Positions 39,584-47,997 are shown, counted from the stretch's first letter. The stretch is DNA of 52,362 bases from Candidatus Falkowiibacteriota bacterium (GCA_013791585.1 VMTK01000019.1:1-52362); one strand, 5' to 3'. Translations and numbers: made by a program. Notes: generated from the letters alone by a model not told the origin.

Positions 39584-40645
39584 TTAATTGAGTTTATTTA
39601 TTTTTTTTAAAGGCAATCCGAGAATAACTTTTCCGTTTTTTATTTCTGCTCCTCCTTGAGTAGGATCATCATAAAAATCCAAATGCCCACTATCTAAATC
39701 AATATAATCAATATGGAGTCCTAACGCTAAATTTACTCCCATCGTAATTGAAATGTTTGATTCATACATACAGCCAATCATAATTTTTTTCCCTAGTTTT
39801 TTTGTGAGACGAAAAATTTTTATGAAATTTATTGGTCCGCCGCATTTCATTAATTTTATATTTACCCCGGAAACATAATTCTGCGATAAAAGCGTAAAAG
39901 CATCTTCAAAAGTAATAACCGATTCATCGGCAATAATAGGAATTGGCGATTCTTGGTGGAGAATTTTTAATTCTTCCCAATTTTTCGCTTTGACAGGTTG
40001 TTCAAAAAAAGCAATCGATGTTTCTTTAAGCTCTTTTACCATTTTTTTAGCTCCAGAAAGAGAATATCCCTGATTAGCATCCAACGCGAGCTTCACATTT
40101 GAAGGAAGAATTTTTAGCACTTGTTGTATTTTTTTAAGATCATCCTCTATGTTTAATCCGCATTTTAATTTTATAACCTGAAAATCTTCCGAAAGTCGTT
40201 TTTTTACTTCTTGAAGTGTCTGCTTTAACGGCTGAATTCCGATAGTAACCATAGTATTGCAACTTTTTCTATATCCTCCAAAAAAACAAGAAAGAGGTAT
40301 CTTATGAAGCTGAGACCAAAGGTTTAAATACGCTTCTTCTATAGCGGCTTGAGCTGAGGGGAATCCGGCAAAAACATGTTGGATTTTTTTATGATATTCA
40401 TACCAACTGTTGAAATTGTTTGCAAAAAAATTATTAGTTAGTTTTTCATTTAATATTTGAGACACTTTATCTAGTGTTTCTCCTGTTACTTCTGTGTCTG
40501 GAGAAGCGCTTCCTAGTCCTATATTCCCTTGACTATCGATAAGTTGGATAATGATTATTTCAGTTTCCGTTACTTCTTCATAGGCAATTTTAAAAGGCGC
40601 GCGAAAATGCAACGTTTCTTTATTGATGAAAATTTTGGAAATCAT
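39584..40645 (-). CDS. Enolase-superfamily dipeptide epimerase (L-Ala-D/L-Glu epimerase-like)
   Basis: 353 residues with the muconate-lactonizing subgroup layout. Catalytic KxK appears as VIKLKCG near residue 151. The metal ligands are DANQGY, FFEQPV and IADES, and the second catalytic Lys is in NIKLMKCGG. Such enzymes epimerise the C-terminal residue of dipeptides, classically L-Ala-D-Glu from peptidoglycan, though specificity varies. It is the last gene of a five-gene minus-strand cluster and starts 39 bases after the GNAT gene. Confidence 0.85.
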   Translation of the reverse strand: MISKIFINKETLHFRAPFKIAYEEVTETEIIIIQLIDSQGNIGLGSASPDTEVTGETLDKVSQILNEKLTNNFFANNFNSWYEYHKKIQHVFAGFPSAQAAIEEAYLNLWSQLHKIPLSCFFGGYRKSCNTMVTIGIQPLKQTLQEVKKRLSEDFQVIKLKCGLNIEDDLKKIQQVLKILPSNVKLALDANQGYSLSGAKKMVKELKETSIAFFEQPVKAKNWEELKILHQESPIPIIADESVITFEDAFTLLSQNYVSGVNIKLMKCGGPINFIKIFRLTKKLGKKIMIGCMYESNISITMGVNLALGLHIDYIDLDSGHLDFYDDPTQGGAEIKNGKVILGLPLKKINKLN

Positions 40646-40684
40646 AAAAAGAATTTTTTAGTATTTTATAGATAACAAGAATAT

Positions 40685-41140
40685 CTACAACTTTTTATAC
40701 AGATGCACCTGGCAAATTCCCGGTATAAATTCATGAATTACTGTTCCAGAAATAATAAAACCGTTTTTTAAATAGAATTGAATAACTTCATTATTATTTT
40801 CCGCATCAGTAACTACGTTAAGTAAAGCAGCCTTTTCGTTATAAGCTTCTTTTTCAACCATTTTTAAAAACATTGAACCAATTCCTTTTCTTCTGTATTC
40901 AGGTTCAATTATAATTGTTTCCATGTAAGCAACTTCCATTTTTTTGCGCCAACTCACAAAGCCGACAAATTTTCCGGTTGACATACGGCAAACGGTTCCA
41001 TAATATTTTTTTCTTTTTAAACATAAATGAAATTCTTCCACGAATTCTTCCGCATAACCTGCTCCCATTTCATTTTTCATGAGAGCAAATGCGGAAGAAA
41101 AATCTTCTTTTTTTGTAATGTGAAAAGTAAAAGAGTTCAT
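40685..41140 (-). CDS. GNAT-family N-acetyltransferase
   Basis: 151 residues with YRRKGIGSMFLKMV (acetyl-CoA pyrophosphate-binding Q/RxxGxG/A motif) near residue 80 and the typical C-terminal NNNEVIQFYLKNGF. It probably acetylates an amino group of a small molecule or peptide. The start overlaps the stop of the upstream gene by four bases, showing tight coupling with the aminotransferase-like gene. Confidence 0.85.
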   Translation of the reverse strand: MNSFTFHITKKEDFSSAFALMKNEMGAGYAEEFVEEFHLCLKRKKYYGTVCRMSTGKFVGFVSWRKKMEVAYMETIIIEPEYRRKGIGSMFLKMVEKEAYNEKAALLNVVTDAENNNEVIQFYLKNGFIISGTVIHEFIPGICQVHLYKKL

Positions 41141-42258
41141 TGTTTGTGGTTTTGAAAAAATTCTTTCATTTTTTTATAAGAATAAATAATTTCTTTTTCC
41201 TGAATTAACCAGGTCAATGGGAAAACAATAAAAGAGTCATAGAGATTCTCGTTTAAACCAGAATAGTAATTTTCAATTTTCCATAATTGACTTGCGAAAA
41301 TACCATTTTTTTCCAAATATTGCTCCAATAATCGCAAAATTGATTTTTCAACAAAAAGAGGATAGTAGCTGGTAAGCCGACTTTTTTTAATAACTTCATT
41401 TGGTAAAGTTTTGATAAGCGGCGTTTTGAGTTTCTGAAAATAATGGTTGTATATTAAAGCCAAATTTTTATTGTGTTTTCTTATTTTTTGCAAATCAAGC
41501 AACCCATATCCAAAATAGGAAACATTTTCTCCAAGCGTTGGTCTTGAGTAATTGCCAATAATGTCATTTAAGGTTAGAAATATGTTATTTCCCAAAATAG
41601 AAAACAATTTTGCATTTGAAAAATAGAAACAGAAATCTATAAAATTTTGCGTTAATCGATAAAAGCAAGCTTTTGTTTTATAGATATTCCAATTTTCTAC
41701 CATATCTTTTTGGGGAATAAAGTTCGCATTAATTAAATGTGATCCGAGAAAAGAAGAATGTTTTCTGATACTGTCTATATAAAAATGATGAGAGTTGATA
41801 GCGTGTATTTCTTCTTGATGAAGAATGTAGTGAGCGGCATCTTCAATAATAATGGTTTCTTCCGCGCAAAGATCTTTTATTTTTTTTCTTTCCGCTTCAG
41901 TAAAGGGTATTCCTAAAAAGTTATAATTCCAGATAACTCGCGGCTTATGTCGCTCTATTTGTTCAAAGTAGTTTTTTGTATCTATGGAAAAATCATCATT
42001 TATTTTATAAAAAACAATGTTTAAAAAACGACTAATGACAGTTAAAGTTTCTGTACAAAAGAAATTTGGCATAAGCACAATATCTTTCTCCGGGGAACAT
42101 TTATATTGTTTCAAAATACAAGTTATTGCATCTCCAAAAGACAAAAAAAACTTTTTTCTGCTCCTTGTTGTTAAAAAATTATTCCCTTTCCAGCATAAAG
42201 GCTGTAAGATAAAAGGACGAATTAAATCAATGGGGTGTTTTATTTTATAACGGAACAT
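41137..42258 (-). CDS. DegT/DnrJ-like PLP-dependent enzyme
   Basis: 373 residues. IVLMPNFFCTETLTVIS, IIIEDAAHYIL and DSIRKHSSFLGSHLIN line up with the sugar-aminotransferase (DegT/DnrJ/EryC1) pattern, where the last segment carries the PLP-lysine. Conservation is weak and the glycine-rich loop after the Lys is altered, so activity is uncertain. It overlaps the upstream gene by 19 bases and the downstream gene by 4, so it belongs to the cluster. A peptide- or amino-acid-modifying role is inferred from context. Confidence 0.6.
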   Translation of the reverse strand: MFRYKIKHPIDLIRPFILQPLCWKGNNFLTTRSRKKFFLSFGDAITCILKQYKCSPEKDIVLMPNFFCTETLTVISRFLNIVFYKINDDFSIDTKNYFEQIERHKPRVIWNYNFLGIPFTEAERKKIKDLCAEETIIIEDAAHYILHQEEIHAINSHHFYIDSIRKHSSFLGSHLINANFIPQKDMVENWNIYKTKACFYRLTQNFIDFCFYFSNAKLFSILGNNIFLTLNDIIGNYSRPTLGENVSYFGYGLLDLQKIRKHNKNLALIYNHYFQKLKTPLIKTLPNEVIKKSRLTSYYPLFVEKSILRLLEQYLEKNGIFASQLWKIENYYSGLNENLYDSFIVFPLTWLIQEKEIIYSYKKMKEFFQNHKQ

Positions 42259-43616
42259 AAAGTTTTTTTTAAAAAATAATCAATTTCTTCTTGTTCAATA
42301 GCTATAATTTTTTCAGAAAAATCCGGAGGTAAATTGGAAGCCGGCTTTAATTTAGAAAAATAATTTTTATACCAGAGGAAATCGTGGATTTTTCCAATTT
42401 TTTCTTTTTCAAAGAGGTCAATAATAGAATTTTTGATTCCCTTTTCTTTCATTATGTAAAAAGCACAATCACTATCAATATCCTGATATCCAGAAAAATA
42501 CTCATCTAAAATTTTTTCTTTTTTAAAAAGATCTCTCGAAAATCCCATTTCTCGAAAAGAGTATCCCATAGCTGCTCCTATAATAAACATTTTTTCGCAT
42601 TTATAACAGTTGCCACACCAGGCAGTTTTCTCTTTAAAAGAAGAAAGACCAAAGCATGAAGAATGATACTTGCTCAGTTTCGGATATCGATGATAAAGAG
42701 CAGATTGAGTATTTATTTCCTCCATAGATTCCAGCAAGGCATATGTGTGAGTATTTTTGTTTGTCAATAATTGGGTTATAATATTTTGTTGTTGTGTCCA
42801 AAACGAAGTTTGATCAAAGGAAGGAAAACGATTCCATTCTTCCCATGTGTCATAGCTGTTATTTGAAAACTCATTTCCAAAGAATATAAACGCGGCTTCA
42901 TGCGCAAAAGCAAATGGTATCATTAAAAGATTTAGAATAGTAGTTTGTGTCCCCCAGCCGATTTCCGTGTTATTCCATTCTCCGAAAGCAGCAGCATGCC
43001 GAAAAAGACCAGGATCGTTTTTTAAAAAATAAGTAGTTATTCCCAAATCTTCAGAAAGCTCTTTTAATCGCTTGCGCTTAAATTTTTCTTCATAGCGTTG
43101 GGATGGTTCTTGGCAATAAACCAGTATAGGCTCTATTCCCAACTCCATGCAGATGCCAACCACCAATAAACTTTCTTTACCAAAAGAAAAAGGAACAATA
43201 GCCTTCTTTTTTTTAATATCGAACTCGGAAATTTCAGCATTGTTAGGAAGCGCGCTTTGAATTGAAGCAAACTGGAATTCTAAATTATAAAAATGTTTCA
43301 AATAAGACAGGCTTTCCGCGCCATCCGCCTTTTCGCAATAATGGAGATCGTATAATTGGTTACGAAAGAAAAAGCTTTCCAAAAAAGGAAGAGCTGTTTC
43401 GTAGCTCACCCCCCCTGTTTTTAATATAAGCGGTAAAAAATGCGTGTTAGCATAGGAAAGATTTTCCAATAAGCATTGCCGTATTGAAGAAGGAGTTTTT
43501 TGCCATATATTTTTCGGATATTCGATTGAAAATTTTTGATCAGAAATAATATCAAGAATAATAGTAATACCATTTTTGTCTTCTCTCGTCCGGACTTTAA
43601 GATGAGATTTTTTCAT
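42240..43616 (-). CDS. MurL-like PP-loop protein (putative glutamyl epimerase)
   Basis: 458 residues. IVPFSFGKESLL near residue 143 resembles the adenylating PP-loop (SGGKDS). FFGNEFSNNSYDTW and a late CGNCYKCEKM near residue 342 match what I recall of MurL, the enzyme of Xanthomonas that adenylates and epimerises the terminal L-Glu of UDP-MurNAc-L-Ala-L-Glu. The exact substrate here is unknown. It is adjacent to an ATP-grasp ligase and near a dipeptide epimerase, both consistent with peptide stereochemistry. The gene begins one base after the ligase gene ends. Confidence 0.65.
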   Translation of the reverse strand: MKKSHLKVRTREDKNGITIILDIISDQKFSIEYPKNIWQKTPSSIRQCLLENLSYANTHFLPLILKTGGVSYETALPFLESFFFRNQLYDLHYCEKADGAESLSYLKHFYNLEFQFASIQSALPNNAEISEFDIKKKKAIVPFSFGKESLLVVGICMELGIEPILVYCQEPSQRYEEKFKRKRLKELSEDLGITTYFLKNDPGLFRHAAAFGEWNNTEIGWGTQTTILNLLMIPFAFAHEAAFIFFGNEFSNNSYDTWEEWNRFPSFDQTSFWTQQQNIITQLLTNKNTHTYALLESMEEINTQSALYHRYPKLSKYHSSCFGLSSFKEKTAWCGNCYKCEKMFIIGAAMGYSFREMGFSRDLFKKEKILDEYFSGYQDIDSDCAFYIMKEKGIKNSIIDLFEKEKIGKIHDFLWYKNYFSKLKPASNLPPDFSEKIIAIEQEEIDYFLKKTLCSVIK

Positions 43617-43617
43617 T

Positions 43618-46098
43618 TTAATATTGCAAGTGATAAAAAGGCGGATTTTTTTTATACCGCTCTATGGTCATGCGAATTATTTCTTCCAGAAAATCCCCAT
43701 AACTCATTCCTACCAGTTTTGAGAGTCGGGGGAAAGCGTAGTTTTTATCAATGGAAGGATTCGGGTTAAGTTCAAGCACAAAAGGATTGTTGTTCCGATC
43801 CACTTTGATTTCTACTCGTCCGTAATCGTGGCAATCCAGAATATTGTAGGTGTCCAAAGCAATTTCAGCAAGAAGAGATTTGAGTTTTTGGCTGATTCCT
43901 TTAGCCGGCTCTTGAACTACAATGCTTTTATACGCTTCATTAGCGTCCCACTTGGAATCATAAGCGTAAATATGCCAATAGCCTTCAGGCATTTTATTGA
44001 ATATGGAGCGTGAAAGCGGCAATACGCGGAGATCGTCATAATCGCTTCCCATAATCGCCACATCATATTCATCGCCGTCAATATACTCTTCAATCAGCGC
44101 CGGGCGCTTATATTCAAGGATTATTTTTTCCAGTTGTTTTTTTAAGCCAATTTTATCAGTAACCACCGAGTCATTCGTAATGCCGATGGAATTATCGGTA
44201 TTAGCGGGCTTGACGATCAGCGGATATTTTAAATCATCTCTGATGCTGTCGTTGAGCGTATGCGCATAGTCCCATTTTGCAGTGGGAATATTGTGGTAAG
44301 TTAAGAGTTTTTTGACCCGAATCTTATCAATGCAAAGCCCGAGCGTTAAAGGGTTTGAGCCGGTGTAGGGAATTTGCAGGACGTCAAAAATGGAGGCCGC
44401 GTGCGGCTCCAGCAAGCTGGACTCGTTAATCCTTTCACAAACATTAAAGACAAGATCAATATCGCTGTTGATGAGATTATTGATCGCGTTGGGCGCGTTA
44501 TTAAAATCAATAAAGGCGGTGCGATAACCTAAGCCCTGCAAAGTAGTTTGAATATTTTGTCCCACGGCATTTAATTCTTTTTCCACAGCCATAGTTTGAT
44601 CATCGGACTGATAACCGTTGCACGCAATTCCGATGCGCAGGTTTCTTTGATGGCTGATGGACATTTGCCGAATTTTTTCGATTTTGGCTTTTTGGCGGAT
44701 AGACGGGCTTTTTTTTAGCGAGGAGAAGGAAATATCGCTTTTTCGGTATGTCTTGCCGATGGAAGAGGCATGTTGAAAACGCGCTATATCGTATTTGATG
44801 TGCTTCAGGGCATTTTTGAGATTATCTTGCGCGTCCAGAATATTGTCTCCAGCAGTTGTAATCCACCCCAAGTATTCATATCCTTCCGGCGGCACCAAGA
44901 CCGTATCGCCGATTTTTTTAAAAAAGACGATTTCTTCAACGGATTTTTGTTTTTTGATTTGATGATCGTTAATGTCTAATTGAGTAATGATTCCGGAATA
45001 GTCAGTAAGGAAATAGTGTCCGGTGAGATATTTTTTCGGGTGTGCCGGTTTTTTGATTTTGACATAAATTCCGAAAGCGATTTTTACGGCGTTTTCAATA
45101 AGATCAACTCCCCATGCTCCTTTCACGAATGAATACACTTCATCTCCGCCCATTCGTAAGTTTACTTCAATCGGAACAGGCCCGTTTTTCGTTGATTTCG
45201 CTTCAAAATGAATACAGCCGTTTTGAACTCCCATTTTTTCCAAAGTTTCTTCCGCCATCTCAATAAGCCCTGTTTGCTCTTCGGGCGGCAAACCGGACGG
45301 AATGCTTTGTCCGGTTTCAACAAAAAAAGGCTCTTTGGTTTGGCAGTTATCCGTTATGGAATAAAACTTCACTTTGCCGTTTTGCATCAAGATATCAATG
45401 TCCACCTCATCGCCGTCAATATATTCTTCAACCAAAATATCCAGACCGTCGGTAAGCGCCGATTCAATATTTTCAGAAATTGATTTTTTAATATATTCAA
45501 AACTATTCCTTAGTTCTTCCTCGTTTTCCACCTTCATCACATACGCGCTGCTGGAGCCGAAAACCGGTTTAATGACAAAGGGGAATTTGAGGTTTTGGAG
45601 AATGCCTTTGATGTCTTGCTCGGAACGAATATAAGCATACCGGGGGGTCGGGAGCCCGTTTTTGGCGCAAAATTCCCGAAAAAGAAATTTATTTCTGGCT
45701 TTTTTAGCTACTGACAGAGGGATCCCGATAAATTTAAATCTATCGCAGATTCGCGAGCAAAGCAAGACATCGTCCTCCCAAAAAGTAACCGCGCCATTGA
45801 TTTTGATTGCCGGATGCGCGGCGATAAAATTATGCGCCGCCTGAACCGCTTCGGCGTGATTGGAGTTGTCAGCCAAAATCCAATGGTCAACATACGCCTT
45901 TGCCCAAGTTTCCGCTTTTTTATTGACAACAATAGTCGTTAAACCGAGCTTTTTGATTTTTTGTAAAATAAAGCGCTTTTTTTGCGATCCCGCGTTAACG
46001 ATAAGAATCGCCATATTGTTGAGAGTATTTGGTTTTCGGACTGTTTTTCCGCTATCCGGAGGGTCGTCGTTGTTACTGGTAGGTTGGCTGTTTTTCAT
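43618..46098 (-). CDS. Two-domain ATP-grasp ligase
   Basis: 826 residues. The N-terminal ATP-grasp (about 30-440) has FPFVIKPVFGSSSAYV, VEEYIDGDEVDID and PIEVNLRMGGDEV, like BacD/carbamoyl-phosphate-synthase-type amino-acid ligases. A linker (about 445-505) leads to a second ATP-grasp (about 510-815) with YPLIVKPANTDNSIGI, IEEYIDGDEYDVAI and FVLELNPNPSID, like D-Ala-D-Ala ligase. Both sites look complete. It could join two amino acids or extend a peptide in two steps. Met 29 (46014) is an alternative start. It is the first gene of the cluster. Confidence 0.85.
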   Translation of the reverse strand: MKNSQPTSNNDDPPDSGKTVRKPNTLNNMAILIVNAGSQKKRFILQKIKKLGLTTIVVNKKAETWAKAYVDHWILADNSNHAEAVQAAHNFIAAHPAIKINGAVTFWEDDVLLCSRICDRFKFIGIPLSVAKKARNKFLFREFCAKNGLPTPRYAYIRSEQDIKGILQNLKFPFVIKPVFGSSSAYVMKVENEEELRNSFEYIKKSISENIESALTDGLDILVEEYIDGDEVDIDILMQNGKVKFYSITDNCQTKEPFFVETGQSIPSGLPPEEQTGLIEMAEETLEKMGVQNGCIHFEAKSTKNGPVPIEVNLRMGGDEVYSFVKGAWGVDLIENAVKIAFGIYVKIKKPAHPKKYLTGHYFLTDYSGIITQLDINDHQIKKQKSVEEIVFFKKIGDTVLVPPEGYEYLGWITTAGDNILDAQDNLKNALKHIKYDIARFQHASSIGKTYRKSDISFSSLKKSPSIRQKAKIEKIRQMSISHQRNLRIGIACNGYQSDDQTMAVEKELNAVGQNIQTTLQGLGYRTAFIDFNNAPNAINNLINSDIDLVFNVCERINESSLLEPHAASIFDVLQIPYTGSNPLTLGLCIDKIRVKKLLTYHNIPTAKWDYAHTLNDSIRDDLKYPLIVKPANTDNSIGITNDSVVTDKIGLKKQLEKIILEYKRPALIEEYIDGDEYDVAIMGSDYDDLRVLPLSRSIFNKMPEGYWHIYAYDSKWDANEAYKSIVVQEPAKGISQKLKSLLAEIALDTYNILDCHDYGRVEIKVDRNNNPFVLELNPNPSIDKNYAFPRLSKLVGMSYGDFLEEIIRMTIERYKKNPPFYHLQY

Positions 46099-46197
46099 AA
46101 TTGAAGAATGGATTTTAATTATTTCATCTAACGACTTATATACGAACTTATTAAAATTTTATTTAATTTTAGACAAAAAATTTTATTATATTTCAAT

Positions 46198-47217
46198 TCA
46201 CAGCCATTTTTTCTTTTTGAAAAACAGCAGCATGCAGAAACAGCCGAGAAGCATTATGGCGATAATTATCCAAAAGCCGTCTTTGCTTTCAGTAAAAGGC
46301 ATGCCGCCCATTATATTCATGCCGAATATCGCGGCCAGCAAAGTAAGAGGGAACACTATTACGGAGAAAATCGTCAAAGTTTTCATTATATCGCTAAGCC
46401 GGTAATTTAACAGGGATTCATTTGTATTGTTCAGCACATTTATCATGTCTTTTTGGTTTTCTAAAATTTCCCAAATTCTTTTTGAATGGTCAAGCAGTTC
46501 AATATAATATTTTTTGATTTTTTCTTGGGGTATGAGTTCGTTTTCCATTTGCATTAATTTTTTGATTATGTTTTTATGGTTTTGCATTATTTTCCTGAAA
46601 TTTATAATATTGTGCCTTAGGGACAAAATATGCGATACCGCCTGTTTTTGCATTTGCTGGAAAATTATTTCTTCAACTTTTAATATTTCTATGCTGTTTT
46701 GATCAAGAAACTTAAAGCAGAATTGCATTAATCTTTCCAGCAGTTCATACAGCAGAACCGCCGGAGATTCAAATTTGTAGGCCAGGAGCGAATCGCCGTC
46801 TTTTTTGCAAAGATTAAAAAAGTCGTTTAACGCCTTAATATTGTCGTTGTGCAGAGTTATCAGATAGCCCTTGCCCATGAAAAATTCAATTTCCCCCGGG
46901 ACAATAGTATATTCAATGTTCCGGCTTTTCGCTTTTTTATTATTTTCACTGCTTTTTTCCCGCGCCGCCTGCAAAACAGGGAAATGCAGAATCATAAATA
47001 AATAATCTTTTTTCTGTTCAACAGTCGGCCTTTGCGCCATGGATTTGGCGGATGACGCCTGCAAGTCCGATAAATCAAAACTATAATTTTTGCGCAGATA
47101 TTCTATTTCTTTTTTTCCGGCATTGCGTATGTTAAGCCAGATTAATTTATCCTTCGTGTCTGGATTATCAATGGTTATTTGCTGTATTGTATCTGAAATT
47201 TTATTGTATTTAGGCAT
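46198..47217 (-). CDS. corA: CorA-type magnesium/divalent cation transporter
   Basis: 339 residues with a soluble N-terminal alpha/beta domain, a long helix, and two C-terminal membrane helices. The GMN signature reads AIFGMNIMGGMP between the helices. It should form a pentameric channel for Mg2+ or Co2+. The upstream gap (47218-47383) is an AAATTTGAAATT-type inverted repeat. Confidence 0.9.
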   Translation of the reverse strand: MPKYNKISDTIQQITIDNPDTKDKLIWLNIRNAGKKEIEYLRKNYSFDLSDLQASSAKSMAQRPTVEQKKDYLFMILHFPVLQAAREKSSENNKKAKSRNIEYTIVPGEIEFFMGKGYLITLHNDNIKALNDFFNLCKKDGDSLLAYKFESPAVLLYELLERLMQFCFKFLDQNSIEILKVEEIIFQQMQKQAVSHILSLRHNIINFRKIMQNHKNIIKKLMQMENELIPQEKIKKYYIELLDHSKRIWEILENQKDMINVLNNTNESLLNYRLSDIMKTLTIFSVIVFPLTLLAAIFGMNIMGGMPFTESKDGFWIIIAIMLLGCFCMLLFFKKKKWL

Positions 47218-47383
47218 AAATTTTGGTAATTAGAAATTAGAAATTAGAAATTTGGAAATATTTTTTTAAACTTTCATTTTCTTTTTATATTCCCAAATTT
47301 CTAATTTCAAATTTCAAATTTCAAAGAATTGATAATGTTATTTTCATTATAACACAAAATTAATATTTTGGACAAAAAACTTG
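47218..47383. repeat. AAATTAGAAATT inverted repeat upstream of corA
   Basis: Left arm AATTAGAAATTAGAAATTTGG (about 47228-47250), right arm CCCAAATTTCTAATTTC (about 47293-47325). Same family as 20690-20818 and 49660-49840. No gene is seen. Confidence 0.75.
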
Positions 47384-47456
47384 AGCCGACTATCGGAGTT
47401 GAACCGATAACCTACGGTTTACGATACCGTTGCTCTACCAATTGAGCTAAGTCGGC
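47384..47456 (-). tRNA. tRNA-Thr (anticodon CGT)
   Basis: On the minus strand: acceptor GCCGACT/AGTCGGC, D arm GCTC/GAGC, anticodon arm ACGGT ATCGTAA ACCGT giving CGT, T arm ATCGG TTCAACT CCGAT, discriminator T. CCA is not encoded. Confidence 0.93.
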
Positions 47457-47520
47457 TATTTCGGATTTCGGATTTCTGATGTCAGATTTCGGATTTCGGA
47501 CATCTGGCATCTGGCATACG
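47457..47520. repeat. TTTCGGATTTCGGA repeat between tRNA genes
   Basis: Tandem GGATTTCGGATTTC units, then CATCTGGCATCTGGCAT. Same family as 27367-27452; both lie between tRNA genes. Confidence 0.8.
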
Positions 47521-47634
47521 GAATGAGCGAGTAACGGGAATCGGACCCGTGCCTCAACCTTGCCCCGCACCAAATAAAGATTATGCCTACAAGATTGAGC
47601 GGAATACGAGAATCGAACTCGCGCTTCTTGCTTG

Positions 47635-47780
47635 CCCCGCACCAAAAAAGAATTGTTTGTTTAATTATGAGCGGATGATGGGAATCGAACCCACGCTTTA
47701 ACCTTGGGAAGGTCATGTACTACCATTATACTACACCCGCAGATATAAGCTGATATAATTTATTCTTATTTGGTGCGGGG
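47635..47780. mobile_element. tRNA-Gly-carrying palindromic element (inner)
   Basis: 146 bases with ends CCCCGCACCAAAT and a matching inverse, flanked by CTTG (47631-47634 and 47781-47784). It carries the intact tRNA-Gly at 47670-47740. The 35-base arm at one end has the same length in both copies. Confidence 0.88.
47670..47740 (-). tRNA. Inner intact tRNA-Gly (anticodon CCC)
   Basis: On the minus strand: acceptor GCGGGTG/CATCCGC (one G-U), D arm GTAT/GTAC, anticodon arm TGACC TTCCCAA GGTTA giving CCC, T arm GTGGG TTCGATT CCCAT, discriminator T. It is uninterrupted and is likely the functional copy. Confidence 0.92.
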
Positions 47781-47885
47781 CTTGGGAAGCAAGCGTACTA
47801 CCACTATACTAATTCCGCAGAATTTATCTTTAATTTGGTGCGGGGCTTGGGAAGGTCGCGTACTGCCATTATACTATACTCGCGG

Positions 47886-47936
47886 ATTTATTATCAGCAC
47901 AGAGTGCTGCCGCAGCACTAGGTGCTGATAATAAAT
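47886..47936. repeat. TTATCAGCAC hairpin upstream of the RlpA/DD-carboxypeptidase gene
   Basis: Fourth copy of the hairpin, with two mismatches (CACAGAG and CACTAGG). It lies between the tRNA cluster and the promoter at 47965. Confidence 0.85.
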
Positions 47937-47964
47937 AGTAATTCTATTTTAATTTGATGTGTGC

Positions 47965-47970
47965 TATAAT
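47965..47970 (+). promoter_or_regulatory. Extended -10 promoter
   Basis: TGCTATAAT with TATAAT at 47965-47970. The ATG at 47998 lies 28 bases beyond it, so it is preferred over the in-frame ATG at 47959, which precedes the box. Confidence 0.65.
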
Positions 47971-47997
47971 TATATTGTAAAAACTAAGTTAAATCAA

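Larger units (their letters stand above)
47598..47818 (-). pseudogene. Middle tRNA-Gly (CCC) interrupted at the same anticodon-loop position
   Basis: 5' half from 47818: GCGGAAT TA GTAT...GTAC G CTTGC TTCCCAAG. 3' half: CAAGCAAG AAGC GCGAG TTCGATT CTCGT ATTCCGC T. All stems pair across the insert 47635-47780. The insert again begins CCCCGCACC and is flanked by CAAG. Stem sequences differ from the outer and inner genes by compensated pairs (for example acceptor GCGGAAT/ATTCCGC versus GCGAGTA/TACTCGC), so each has been under selection as a tRNA. Confidence 0.88.
47563..47845. mobile_element. tRNA-Gly-carrying palindromic element (outer)
   Basis: Ends CCCCGCACCAAAT and inverse, flanked by the direct repeat CTTG (plus strand, 47559-47562 and 47846-47849). 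It contains the interrupted tRNA-Gly of 47598-47818. Without the inner insertion and its duplication it would be 133 bases. Confidence 0.88.
47526..47883 (-). pseudogene. Outer tRNA-Gly (CCC) interrupted in its anticodon loop
   Basis: 5' half from 47883: GCGAGTA TA GTAT...GTAC G CGACC TTCCCAAG. 3' half ending at 47526: CAAGGTTG AGGC ACGGG TCCGATT CCCGT TACTCGC T. Acceptor, anticodon and T stems pair across the insertion. The halves are separated by 47563-47845, which starts CCCCGCACC and ends GGTGCGGGG and is flanked by CAAG on both sides. The T loop reads TCCGATT instead of TTCGATT. If the insert plus one CAAG were removed, a normal cloverleaf would result. It is either a broken gene or one that needs an unknown processing step. 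Confidence 0.85.

Noticed and set aside
45860-46405. 181-codon plus-strand open frame opposite the ATP-grasp gene start and corA end
   Set aside because: It overlaps two well-supported minus-strand genes and lacks a ribosome-binding site or family similarity.
47412-47716. Minus-strand open frames of 77 and 86 codons across the tRNA cluster
   Set aside because: They overlap tRNA-Thr, the tRNA-Gly pieces and repeats. The peptides are translations of tRNA and palindromic sequence.
47563-47845. Group I intron in tRNA-Gly
   Set aside because: The insert ends are inverted repeats flanked by a 4-base duplication and the insert contains tRNA genes. I see no group I core, and the pieces left after removing nested parts (about 62-75 bases) are too short for one.
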